Positions 24,359-33,663 of a stretch of 64,000 bases of DNA are shown here, piece after piece. Positions within the stretch are counted from its first letter, which is position 1; each line of letters begins with the position of its first letter. Under the pieces are notes generated by a model, which worked only from the letters and a program-made list of their open reading frames with translations, did no database searches and was not told the DNA's origin. Source of the stretch: Nocardioides mesophilus (lineage in GTDB: Bacteria > Actinomycetota > Actinomycetes > Propionibacteriales > Nocardioidaceae); contig NZ_CP060713.1 of NCBI RefSeq assembly GCF_014395785.1, positions 2,632,501-2,696,500 of the forward strand, in the 5' to 3' direction. The position numbers were made by a program, and so were the translations under genes.

Positions 24359-24403
24359 CTCACAGTCCGGCCCGGGACGACTTCGTCCCGGGCCGGACGT
24401 GAG
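24359..24403. terminator. Very strong hairpin between DUF4383 and the M4 protease
   Basis: A perfect 15-base GC stem (24365-24379 with 24384-24398, tetraloop ACTT) is extended by CTCAC/GTGAG outside a one-base bulge. It is followed by GTGAGGC rather than a T-run. It may terminate transcripts from DUF4383, or form the 5' leader of the protease mRNA, whose start lies 44 bases further on. Confidence 0.55.
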
Positions 24404-24446
24404 GCGCTGGAGATCCTGGCGCCCCGTCACAGAGAAAGGCACGCGC

Positions 24447-26566
24447 GTGAAGCGAGCACCTCTCGGGAGTGGCGCCCTGGCCGCAGCCGTCGCGCTCAGC
24501 ACGACGGCCGTCCTGGCCACCGTCGCCCCGGCGGAGGCGGTCGACCAGACCCTCTCCGGCTCATCGGCCCTGCACCGGCCGGATCCCTCGTTCACCCCCG
24601 GGAGCGGGCGGCCGCCGTGGCGCGGGCCCGCGCCGAGCGACCCGGCACCGAGCAGGCCCTGCGCCTCGGTGAGCGGGTCCACCTCGTCGTCAAGGACGTC
24701 GTCGCCGACACGGACGGCACCCGGCACGTCCGCTACGACCGCACGTTCGCCGGCCTGCCCGTCATCGGGGGTGACCTCGTCGTCCACGAGGGTCCGGGTC
24801 GCCGGCTCTCCGGGGTGGAGTGGTCGACCGAGCGACCCGTGGCCGTCGCCTCCACCGAGGCGACCGTCGCCCCTACGGACGCGGCCGCCCGGTCCGCCCG
24901 CGCCACCGGACTGCGGGACACCGGCGCGCCGCGCAAGGTCGTGTACGCCGTGCAGCACCGGCCGGTGCTCGCCTGGGAGACCACGGTCACCGGGACCGAC
25001 GCGGAGGGCGGACCGGTGGAGAGCCTCGTCTACACCGACGCACGCTCCGGTCGGCTGCTCGGCACCGACGAGGTCGTCAAGCACGCCGACGGCACCGGCT
25101 ACTCCCAGTACTCCGGCACCGTCACGTTGAAGACCTCGCTGAGCGGGTCGACGTACCAGCTCACCGACGCGACCCGAGGCGGTCACCGCACCCACGACGC
25201 CAACGGCTCCACCAGCCAGACCGCCACCGGCACGCTCTTCACCGACGCCGACAACACCTGGGGCAACGGCAGCACCTCGAGCCGGCAGACCGCGGCGGTG
25301 GACGCGCACTACGGCGCCGCGGTGACCTGGGACCTCTACCGCGACCTGTTCGGCCGCTCCGGGATCCGCGGTGACGGCGCGGCTGCCTACTCCAAGGTGC
25401 ACTACGGCAGCAGCTACGAGAACGCCTTCTGGTACGACCCCTGCTTCTGCATGACCTACGGCGACGGCGGTTCCACGCTCAACGCGCTGACCTCGCTCGA
25501 CGTCGCCGGGCACGAGATGTCGCACGGCCTGACCTCGTCCACCGCCGGGCTCGTCTACTCCGGCGACGCGGGCGGCCTCAACGAGGCGACGTCCGACGTG
25601 ATGGGCACGATGGTGGAGTTCAAGGCCGCGAACAGCAGCGATCCCGGCGACTACTACATCGGGGAGAAGATCTACCGGACCTCCGGTGGCTACCTGCGCC
25701 GCATGGACAACCCGGCCGCGGACGGGGCGTCGGTGAACTGCTGGTCCACCTCGACGGCCGGCCTCGACCCGCACTACTCCTCGGGGGTCGGCAACCACGC
25801 GTTCTACCTGATGGCCGAGGGGTCGGGCACCAAGACCATCGGCGGTCGCACCCACACGAGCAGCACCTGCAACGGCACCTCGGTCACCGGGATCGGCCGC
25901 GACGCGGCGGCGAAGATCTGGTACCGGGCGCTGAGCGCCTACATGACCTCGACGACGACCTACCCGCAGGCGGCCGGCTACCTGGTCCGGGCGGCCAAGG
26001 ACCTGTACGGCGCCTCGTCGACCCAGTGCGTCACCACGCTCGCCGCCTGGAAGGGCGTCTCGACCAGCACCTCGGAGACCTGCGGCACCAGCACCCCGCC
26101 GCCGACCGGCGGGAACCTGCTCGCCAACCCCGGCTTCGAGTCCGCGGCCGTCTCATGGAGCGCGACGTCGGGGGCGATCACGAACGCGACGGGCGGCTCG
26201 CCCCGGTCGGGGTCGTGGTACGCGTGGCTCGACGGGTACGGCGCCGCGCACACCGACTACGTGCAGCAGTCGGTCGCGGTTCCCGCAGCGGCACGCGCCA
26301 CGCTGAGCCTCTACCTCTGGGTGGCCTCGGACGAGACCACGACGGGCACGGCGTACGACACCTTGAAGGTGCAGGTGCTCAGCGGCGGTACGACGAGCAC
26401 CCTCGCGACCTACTCCAACCTCGACAAGGGCAGCGGCTACGTGCTGAGGACCGTCGACCTGTCGGCCTTCACCGGGCGGACGGTGACGGTGAAGCTCCTC
26501 GGGGTGGAGGACGCCTCGCTGGGCACCAGCTTCTTGATCGACGACGTGGTGCTCAGCACCAGCTGA
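24447..26566 (+). pseudogene. Secreted M4 (thermolysin-like) metalloprotease with C-terminal beta domain, split by a one-base frameshift
   Basis: The first frame encodes a Sec signal peptide (VKRAPLGSGALAAAVALS... ending APAEA near residue 31) and the start of the propeptide. One C missing from the run at 24595-24599 moves the rest to another frame, where translation resumes with RERAAAVARARAERPG. After repair: FTP-type propeptide to about residue 210, then the peptidase with HEMSH (His356, Glu357, His360), the third ligand Glu380 in GGLNEATSD and the 24-residue spacing typical of M4. The last 155 residues, after TPPPTGG, form a beta-sandwich (NLLANPGFES...). About 706 residues in total. Confidence 0.88.
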
Positions 26567-26591
26567 GGAGCACGTCGCCAAGCGGTTGCGC

Positions 26592-26623
26592 GGGCGTCGG
26601 TGACCGAGAGGTCGCCGGCGCCC
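26592..26623. terminator. Hairpin after the M4 protease
   Basis: GGGCGTCGGTGACC (26592-26605) pairs with GGTCGCCGGCGCCC (26610-26623), with two G-U type positions and a GAGA loop. It lies 25 bases after the protease stop and could also serve the small gene read from the other strand. Confidence 0.5.
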
Positions 26624-26651
26624 GTCGTCGTCTCCGGTCGGGCCGGAGGGA

Positions 26652-26792
26652 TCAGCGGCGGGCGGCGCGTCGGGCCGCGCGGGCCCGCTGGGCCAGGCTC
26701 GTCTGGGCGCGGTCACGCGCCGAGCGCTGCCGGTCGCGCATCTGCGAAGCAGCGAGGTCGAGCATGAGCAGGGGGGCTGAACCGGTGGACAT
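26652..26792 (-). CDS. Small Arg/Ala-rich protein of unknown function
   Basis: 46 residues: a short hydrophobic start (MSTGSAPLLMLDLAASQM) followed by a basic helix rich in Arg, Ala and Gln ending RRAARR. A strong ribosome site, GGAAGGA, lies about seven bases before the ATG, which is the main reason to call it a gene. The predicted structure is one amphipathic, positively charged helix that might bind nucleic acid or a membrane surface. I recognise no family. The neighbouring upstream stretch (26840-26890) is unusually AT-rich, consistent with a promoter. Confidence 0.55.
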   Translation of the reverse strand: MSTGSAPLLMLDLAASQMRDRQRSARDRAQTSLAQRARAARRAARR

Positions 26793-27012
26793 GGTGGTTC
26801 CTTCCGACGTGCGTTCCATCCCGCGGGATGTAAGGAGTTTCCTCGTGTACTGATGCTAACAACGCGTAGGGATCAGAATTCCCTTTTGCCGCTTACGTGG
26901 GGGTGACCTCCGTCTCTGCCGGGGGCGGGCCGCGCAAAGCCGGGTGTCCAGACCGGCGACCAGAAGTTACCGAAGGGTAGAGACGGAGACGGCCGTCACA
27001 TACTCTCGGTAT

Positions 27013-28647
27013 ATGAGTGATCAGCCGACCCCGCCGGACCGGTCGCCGGCGGGCGCCGCGGGGCACGACGAGCTCCGCGACCCTGCCCTGGACCCGACCG
27101 CCAGCTACGCGCTGGAGCCCGGCTACGTGCGGGCCCTCACCGAGCAGGTGGTCGCCACCAGCCGACGCACGGAGCCGTCCGTCTGCCCCGTCAACGGCCA
27201 GCCACTCGGGCACGTGCCGCAGTCCGAGCCGGGCGACGTCGCCGAGGCGTTCCGGCGGGCCCGGCGCGCGCAGCAGGCCTGGGTCCGGACGTCGCTCGAC
27301 GAGCGCGCCGCGACCATGCTGCGGCTGCACGACCTGGTGCTCGACCGGCAGAGCGAGATCATCGACCTCATCTGCTGGGAGTCGGGCAAGGCCCGCAAGC
27401 ACGCCTTCGACGAGCCGTTGCACATCGCGCTGACCGCCCGCTACTACGCCCGTTCCGCGCACGAGCACCTGGACAGCCACCGGGTGGCCGGCGTCGTCCC
27501 GGCGCTCACCCACGTCGAGGTGAACCGGATCCCCAAGGGGGTCGTCGGGATCATCTCGCCCTGGAACTACCCGTTCACGATGGCGCTCTGCGACGGGCTG
27601 CCCGCGCTGATGGCGGGCAACGCGGTCGTCGCCAAGCCGGACGCCCAGACGATGCTCAGCGCGCTGCTCGCCAAGCAGCTGCTGGAGGAGGCCGGCTTCC
27701 CTCCCGACCTGTGGCAGGTGGTCGCCGGTCCGGGCCGGGTGCTCGGGCCCGAGATCATCAGGCACGCCGACCACGTCTGCTTCACCGGCTCCACCGCCAC
27801 CGGCGCGCTGGTTGCGCAGCAGTGCGCGCAGCGGCTGATCGGCTGCTCGCTCGAGCTCGGCGGCAAGAACCCGTTCCTGGTGCTCCGCGACGCCGACCTG
27901 GACCGAGCGGCCGAGGGCGCCGTACGTGCCAGCTTCTCCAACGCCGGCCAGCTGTGCGTGTCGATGGAGCGGATGTTCGTGGCCGACCAGGTCTACGACC
28001 GGTTCCTGGCGAAGTTCGTGGAACGCACCGAGGCGATGCGGCTGGAGGTGGGGCTCGGCTGGGGCAGCGACATGGGGTCGCTGATCTCCCAGGCGCAGCT
28101 CGACACCGTCGTGCGCCACGTCGAGGACGCCCGGGCCAAGGGGGCGCGCGTCCTGACCGGCGGCCGGGCCCGTCCCGACCTCGGCCCGTACTACTTCGAG
28201 CCCACCATCCTCGAGGGCGTCACCCCGGAGATGACCTGCTTCGGCGAGGAGACCTTCGGGCCCGTGGTCTCGGTGTACCGCTTCCAGGACGAGAGCGACG
28301 CCGTCGCCCGCGCGAACGCCGGTGACTACGGACTGAACGCCTCGGTCTACACCCGCGACGCCAGGCGTGGTCGCGAGCTGGCGCGGACGATCAGGTGCGG
28401 CACCGTCAACGTCAACGAGGCGTTCGCCGCCACCTTCGCCAGCGTCGACGCCCCGATGGGCGGCATGCACGAGTCCGGCATCGGGCGCCGGCAGGGCGGC
28501 GAGGGGATCCACCGCTACACCGAGACCCAGGCGGTCGCCACCCAGCGGCTGCTCCGGTTCGCGCCGGTGCTCGGGATGAGCGACGAGACCTACGCCAAGG
28601 TGATGACGGCGTACCTGCGACTGATGAAGAGGCTGGGAAGGAAATGA
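27013..28647 (+). CDS. Aldehyde dehydrogenase (succinate-semialdehyde dehydrogenase GabD2-like)
   Basis: 544 residues. ALDH features: ISPWNYPF, FTGSTATGALVA (NAD loop), the general base Glu in SLELGGKNPF, the nucleophile Cys in NAGQLCVSMERMFV, and EETFGPVVSVYRF. The sequence style matches actinobacterial GabD2-type NADP enzymes that oxidise succinate semialdehyde and similar aldehydes. A TACTCT box six bases before the ATG and lack of a ribosome site suggest a leaderless mRNA. The stop overlaps the next gene (ATGA), so it is translated with the GMC oxidase; the pair may oxidise an alcohol to an acid in two steps. Confidence 0.88.
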   Translation: MSDQPTPPDRSPAGAAGHDELRDPALDPTASYALEPGYVRALTEQVVATSRRTEPSVCPVNGQPLGHVPQSEPGDVAEAFRRARRAQQAWVRTSLDERAATMLRLHDLVLDRQSEIIDLICWESGKARKHAFDEPLHIALTARYYARSAHEHLDSHRVAGVVPALTHVEVNRIPKGVVGIISPWNYPFTMALCDGLPALMAGNAVVAKPDAQTMLSALLAKQLLEEAGFPPDLWQVVAGPGRVLGPEIIRHADHVCFTGSTATGALVAQQCAQRLIGCSLELGGKNPFLVLRDADLDRAAEGAVRASFSNAGQLCVSMERMFVADQVYDRFLAKFVERTEAMRLEVGLGWGSDMGSLISQAQLDTVVRHVEDARAKGARVLTGGRARPDLGPYYFEPTILEGVTPEMTCFGEETFGPVVSVYRFQDESDAVARANAGDYGLNASVYTRDARRGRELARTIRCGTVNVNEAFAATFASVDAPMGGMHESGIGRRQGGEGIHRYTETQAVATQRLLRFAPVLGMSDETYAKVMTAYLRLMKRLGRK

Positions 28648-30385
28648 CGATGACAGCTCAGGCACGTGAGGCAGGCGCGCTCGACTTCGACGTCCTGGTG
28701 GTCGGCTCCGGCTTCGGGGGGTCGGTCTCAGCTCTCCGGCTGACCGAGAAGGGCTACCGCGTCGGGGTGATCGAGGCGGGGGCGCGCTTCGACGACGAGG
28801 ACTTCGCGAGCACCTCGTTCGAGGCCAGGAAGTTCCTGTTCCGCCCCGAGGTCGGCTGCTACGGGATCCAGCGGATCGACGCTCTCAAGGATTGCCTGAT
28901 CGTGTCCGGGGCCGGGGTCGGCGGCGGGTCGCTGGTCTACGCGAACACGCTCTACGAGCCGCTCGACGCCTTCTACGACGATCCCCAGTGGCGCGACATC
29001 ACCGACTGGCGCAGCGAGCTGGCGCCGTTCTACGACCAGGCCAAGCGGATGCTCGGCGTGGTGGAGAACCCGATCCGGACCCCGCCGACGACGTGATGGA
29101 GAAGGTCGCCGTCGAGATGGGGGTGGGGGAGACGTTCCACCCCGCCCCGGTCGGCGTCTTCTTCGGCGGCCCCGGCAGCCAGCGGGGCGAGCGGGCACCG
29201 GACCCGTACTTCGGCGGCGTGGGACCGGAGCGCAACGCCTGCACGGCCTGCGGCGAGTGCATGACCGGCTGCCGGCACAACGCCAAGAACACCCTGGTGA
29301 AGAACTACCTGTACCTCGCCGAGCGCAACGGTGCGGTCGTCCTCCCGCTCACCACGGTGACGCAGGTCGACGAGCGGCCCGGCGGCGGCTTCGACGTCAC
29401 GGTCCGCTTCACCAAGGCGAAGCTGCGCCGTCGCTCGGCGACCCGGACCCTGACCGCCGATCAGGTGATCTTCTCCGCCTCCGCGCTGGGCACCCAGCGG
29501 ATGCTGCACCGGCTGCGCGACGAGGGCCACCTGCCCCGCGTCTCGGAGCGGCTCGGCCACCTCTCGCGCACGAACTCCGAGTCGATCCTCGGTGCGATCG
29601 CGCCCGACACGAGGCTGGACTTCAGCACCGGGGTGGCGATCACGTCCAGCTTCCACCCCGACAAGGACACCCACATCGAGCCGGTCCGCTACGGCAAGGG
29701 CAGCAACCTGATGTCGCTGATGCAGACGGTGCTCACCGACGGGGCCGGTCCGGCGCCGCGGTGGCGCACCTGGCTGGGGGAGCTGTGGCGGCAGAGGTCC
29801 CACGTCCTCGACCTCTACGACATGAAGCACTGGTCGGAGCGGACCGTGATCGCGCTCGTCATGCAGAGCCTCGACAACTCGATCACCACCTACACCAAGC
29901 GCAACCGGCTCACCGGTCGGCGGTACCTCACCTCCAAGCAGGGACACGGCGTGCCCAACCCGACCTGGATCCCGGTGGGCAACGACGCCGTACGCCGGAT
30001 GGCGAAGGTCGTCGGCGGGAAGGCCGGTGGCTCGATCGGCGAGCCGTTCAACCGGCCGCTGACCGCCCACTTCATCGGCGGCTGCCCCATCGGCACCGAT
30101 CCGGAGCACGGCGTGATCGACCCCTACCAGCGCCTCTACGGGCACCCGGGGCTGCACGTCGTGGACGGCTCGGCGGTCTCCGCGAACCTCGGGGTGAACC
30201 CGTCGCTGACGATCACCGCGCAGGCGGAGCGGGCGATGGCGTTCTGGCCCAACAAGGGCGAGCCCGACCCCCGGCCGGAGCTCGGGGCGGCGTACACCCG
30301 GCTGGACCCGGTGCCGCCGCGGCAGCCGGTCGTGCCGGCCGCGGCGCCCGGCGCGCTCCGCCTGCCGATCGTCTCGGTCGGCTGA
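28644..30385 (+). pseudogene. choD: GMC-family oxidoreductase (ChoD-like cholesterol oxidase), split by a one-base frameshift
   Basis: Begins with a GxGxxG flavin site (VLVVGSGFGGSVSALRLTEKG) and GAGVGGGSLVYAN. The frame stops at 29094-29096; one C missing from the run at 29080-29083 joins it to the second frame, which continues DDVMEKVAVEMG. The second part carries a ferredoxin-like Cys cluster (NACTACGECMTGC) and the GMC C-terminal block with HFIGGCPIG and VVDGSAVSANLGVNPSLTITA. The repaired length is 580 residues, matching mycobacterial ChoD, which also lies next to guaB3. Substrate may be a sterol or another hydroxylated lipid. Confidence 0.85.
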
Positions 30386-30413
30386 GCCGGCCCGGGCCTG
30401 CCCTGGAAAGGGG

Positions 30414-30452
30414 TCAGGGCCCGGCCGGGGAGGGAGGGTGGCCGGGCCCTGA
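30414..30452 (+). terminator. Hairpin after the ChoD-like gene
   Basis: TCAGGGCCCGGCC (30414-30426) and GGCCGGGCCCTGA (30440-30452) are perfect 13-base arms around a purine-rich loop. It lies 29 bases after the stop; no T-run follows. Likely a terminator of the ALDH-choD unit. Confidence 0.6.
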
Positions 30453-30614
30453 ACATGTCCGCAGCTGCACGGACTGAGGCGAGACCCGGCCTGGGAGGGA
30501 GCTGGAGCCGCCGGGTCTCTCGGCTGCTCAACGACGCCGCCGGACCGGGGTTACGCCGGGCCGCGAAGTTTTTTCCGGCGGCTGCCTGGCGGCCCACCGG
30601 ACCGGGCCGGTCGA

Positions 30615-30620
30615 TAGACT
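30615..30620 (+). promoter_or_regulatory. Probable -10 box of guaA
   Basis: TAGACT, with transcription expected to begin near 30627, gives a leader of about 50 bases. A TTTTTT tract at 30570 lies too far upstream to be the -35 box. The stretch 30453-30677 holds nothing else that I recognise. Confidence 0.45.
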
Positions 30621-30677
30621 GCCCGCAGCGCCGGGCCTCCGGCGGGCAGCCCCCTTCCGAGCCTCACGAAAGTCCAG

Positions 30678-32270
30678 GTGACTCTGTCCCGTGAGCGAGC
30701 AGTGACCCCGGACCACGACCTGGTCCTCGTCGTCGACTTCGGCGCCCAGTACGCCCAGCTGATCGCCCGCCGCGTGCGGGAGGCGCGGGTCTACTCCGAG
30801 ATCGTGCCGCACACGACGCCGGTGGCCGAGATGCTGGCGCGCCGGCCGAAGGCGATCATCCTCTCCGGTGGTCCCTCGTCGGTCTACGAGCCCGGCGCGC
30901 CTCGCGTCGACGCGGACATCTTCAGCTCCGACGTCCCGGTGTTCGGGATGTGCTACGGCTTCCAGGCGATGGCACAGGCGCTGGGTGGCGAGGTCGCCCG
31001 GACCGGGCGCTCGGAGTACGGCCGCACCCCGGTGACGGTGACCAGCGCCGGCACGCTGCTGCGCGAGGTGCCGACCGAGCACCGGGTCTGGATGAGCCAC
31101 GGGGACAGCGTGGTCGCGGCCCCGGCGGGCTTCGACGTGCTGGCCAGCACCGCGGCGACGCCGGTGGCCGCCTTCGAGGACCTCGACCGCCGGATGGCCG
31201 GCGTGCAGTGGCACCCCGAGGTGCTGCACACCGAGCACGGCCAGCAGGTCCTCGAGCACTTCCTGCACGAGATCGCCGGCTGCCGGCCGACCTGGACGAT
31301 GGTCAACATCGTCGAGGAGCAGGTCGAGAAGATCCGCGAGCAGATCGGCGACAAGCGGGCCATCTGCGGGCTCTCCGGCGGGGTGGACTCCGCGGTCGCC
31401 GCGGCACTGGTCCAGCGCGCCATCGGCGACCAGCTCACCTGCGTCTTCGTCGACCTCGGGCTGCTCCGCAAGGGCGAGGCCGAGCAGGTGGAGCGCGACT
31501 TCGTCGCGGCCACCGGCGTCTCCCTGCACGTGGTGGACGCGCAGAAGCGCTTCCTCGACGCGCTCGCCGGGGTGAGCGACCCCGAGGAGAAGCGCAAGAT
31601 CATCGGCCGGGAGTTCATCCGGGTCTTCGAGGCGGCCGAGGCCGAGATCGTCGGCGACGCCGCCAGCCACGGGGCGAAGGTCGAGTTCCTGGTCCAGGGG
31701 ACGCTCTACCCCGACGTGGTCGAGTCCGGCGGCGGCGCCGGGACCTCGAACATCAAGTCCCACCACAACGTCGGCGGCCTGCCCGAGGACCTCGAGTTCT
31801 CACTGGTCGAGCCGCTGCGCACGCTGTTCAAGGACGAGGTCCGCCTGGTCGGCGAGCAGCTCGGACTGCCCGCGGAGATCGTCTGGCGACACCCGTTCCC
31901 CGGCCCCGGCCTCGCGATCCGGATCGTCGGCGAGGTCACCCAGGAGCGGCTCGACATCCTCCGGGAGGCCGACGCGATAGCGCGTGAGGAGCTCACCCGT
32001 GCGGGTCTGGATCGCGACATCTGGCAGTTCCCGGTCGTGCTGCTCGGCGACGTACGCTCCGTCGGCGTCCAGGGCGACGGCCGCACCTACGGCCACCCGG
32101 TGGTGCTGCGGCCGGTGACCTCCGAGGACGCGATGACCGCGGACTGGGCCCGGCTGCCCTACGACGTCCTCGAGACGATCTCGACGCGGATCACCAACGA
32201 GGTCCGCGAGATCAACCGGGTCACCCTCGACATCACCAGCAAGCCGCCCGGCACCATCGAGTGGGAGTGA
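30678..32270 (+). CDS. guaA: GMP synthase (glutamine-hydrolysing)
   Basis: 530 residues. Converts XMP to GMP using ATP and glutamine. Class I glutaminase domain: nucleophile Cys92 in [11 protein letters not shown], His179 and Glu181 in WHPEV. ATP-pyrophosphatase domain: SGGVDS at 233-238. The C-terminal dimerisation domain ends in KPPGTIEWE, the canonical end. GTG 30678 is used; an in-frame GTG at 30702 would give a slightly shorter N terminus, and neither has a strong ribosome site. With guaB and guaB3 it completes guanine nucleotide synthesis from IMP within the window. Confidence 0.97.
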   Translation: MTLSRERAVTPDHDLVLVVDFGAQYAQLIARRVREARVYSEIVPHTTPVAEMLARRPKAIILSGGPSSVYEPGAPRVDADIFSSDVPVFGMCYGFQAMAQALGGEVARTGRSEYGRTPVTVTSAGTLLREVPTEHRVWMSHGDSVVAAPAGFDVLASTAATPVAAFEDLDRRMAGVQWHPEVLHTEHGQQVLEHFLHEIAGCRPTWTMVNIVEEQVEKIREQIGDKRAICGLSGGVDSAVAAALVQRAIGDQLTCVFVDLGLLRKGEAEQVERDFVAATGVSLHVVDAQKRFLDALAGVSDPEEKRKIIGREFIRVFEAAEAEIVGDAASHGAKVEFLVQGTLYPDVVESGGGAGTSNIKSHHNVGGLPEDLEFSLVEPLRTLFKDEVRLVGEQLGLPAEIVWRHPFPGPGLAIRIVGEVTQERLDILREADAIAREELTRAGLDRDIWQFPVVLLGDVRSVGVQGDGRTYGHPVVLRPVTSEDAMTADWARLPYDVLETISTRITNEVREINRVTLDITSKPPGTIEWE

Positions 32271-32366
32271 GTCCAGCGGGCGCCTGATCGCCCGGATCGG
32301 CAGCGCCGGCAGGTGGGTCCGGGGCATCATGAACGCGGATCAGCTCGGTCTCTCGGGGGAGTCGTC

Positions 32367-33635
32367 GTGAAGTCATGGGTGTGGGGCGCCGTCGCCGTCC
32401 TGGTGACGGGCTGTGCCGTCGCGTCGGGTCCGGCACTGGCGGACCCGGTCGGTGCCGGTGTGAGCACCACCAGCGGCAGCACGACCGGCACGGTCGTGCA
32501 GGAGGCGCCGGCGTACACCTTCGTCTCGGCGCCGGACTTCTTGAACGCCGATATGGCCGACGTCTCCGGCCTGTCCACCTGGGACGGCGTGCACAACAGC
32601 TGGAACGGCTCCTACGCGGCCTCCCTTGACGTGATCCTGGACCAGCTCGCGGCCGAGGCGCCCGACGACGTCCTGGTTGCCGGGGACACGGTGGAGGGGC
32701 ACTGGGGGACCGACGTCGACGGGACCGGCATCTTCGGCCCCGTCGGGACGACGGCGGAGCGGCTCCAGGCGGTGCGCAACGCCGGTGACCTCTACTACGG
32801 CGCGTGGGTGCAACGGTTCCGCGACCACGGGCTCCCGGTCCCGCACGTCACCGTCGGCGACCACGAGATCGGTGACAACGCCTGGGGGCGCGGCACCTTC
32901 AAGTACGCCGCCTTCGGCACCTTCAAGCACACCTTCGCCCGGCACCTGATCGGGTCCCGCTACCGCGCCACGCACCGACCGCAGGGGACCGCGTTCAGCG
33001 ACACGTCCTACTGGACCGCGCTCTCGCCCGAAGTGCTGCTGGTGTCCGTGGACGTCTTCCGCCGGCACGACCGGAACGTCTCCCCGCAGACCAAGGCGGT
33101 GACGGCGGAGCTCTCCGGCAAGCACCTGCGCTGGTTCGAGGACGTGCTGCGCCGGAAGGCGAGCCGCTATCCGTGGGTGATCGTCCAGGCGCACACCCCG
33201 ATCGCGGGCCCCGTCCGCAGCGAGGGGTCGAGCAAGCTGATGCTGGCCGGTGGCACCGGCTCCGCGATGTGGAAGGCGATGGATCGGTACGGCGTCGACC
33301 TGTACCTCGCCGGAGAGGTGCACCAGGACACCGCCATCGACCGGCGTGCGGGTCCGGTGCAGATCAGCCACGGCGGTCTGATGTCGTTCGGCAGGACCCG
33401 CTACCTGAGCGTGCACGTCTTCGACGACCGGATGGAGATCAGCTCCTTCGGCTTCCAGGCCCGCGTCGACGACTCCGGCGAGCGCCTCTGGCAGACCTCC
33501 TCCAAGCGGGCGGTCCCCGGAGTGGTGGAGTACCTGCCGGGTGCGGTGCGGCTCGGGACCGCAGTCCTGACGCCGAACCGCAACCTGCGCCGTCGCACCG
33601 GGGACCTGGCGCCGGCGGCGGAGCTCGGACGCTGA
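32367..33635 (+). CDS. Secreted calcineurin-like metallophosphoesterase
   Basis: 422 residues. A Sec signal peptide (VKSWVWGAVAVLVTGCAVASGPALA) precedes the catalytic domain. The Cys in VTGCAVAS could be a lipidation site, but the ALA-D end also fits cleavage. Metal-binding motifs: VLVAGDTVEGHWG (GD), TVGDHEIGDN (GD/NHE, here GDHE), VIVQAHTPI (H) and YLAGEVHQDT (GxxH). The first D-x-H motif is not obvious, so a diverged family. GGGGGA precedes the GTG. Substrate unknown; a phosphodiester or phosphomonoester outside the cell is likely. Confidence 0.8.
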   Translation: MKSWVWGAVAVLVTGCAVASGPALADPVGAGVSTTSGSTTGTVVQEAPAYTFVSAPDFLNADMADVSGLSTWDGVHNSWNGSYAASLDVILDQLAAEAPDDVLVAGDTVEGHWGTDVDGTGIFGPVGTTAERLQAVRNAGDLYYGAWVQRFRDHGLPVPHVTVGDHEIGDNAWGRGTFKYAAFGTFKHTFARHLIGSRYRATHRPQGTAFSDTSYWTALSPEVLLVSVDVFRRHDRNVSPQTKAVTAELSGKHLRWFEDVLRRKASRYPWVIVQAHTPIAGPVRSEGSSKLMLAGGTGSAMWKAMDRYGVDLYLAGEVHQDTAIDRRAGPVQISHGGLMSFGRTRYLSVHVFDDRMEISSFGFQARVDDSGERLWQTSSKRAVPGVVEYLPGAVRLGTAVLTPNRNLRRRTGDLAPAAELGR

Positions 33636-33663
33636 GGGTCCTGATCGCGACGGAAGGAGACGT

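Noticed and set aside
22408-30385. Nitrilase, protease and choD-like genes as a decaying accessory island.
   Set aside because: Each has just one indel and normal composition; neighbours guaB, guaB3 and guaA are intact and in the order seen in relatives.
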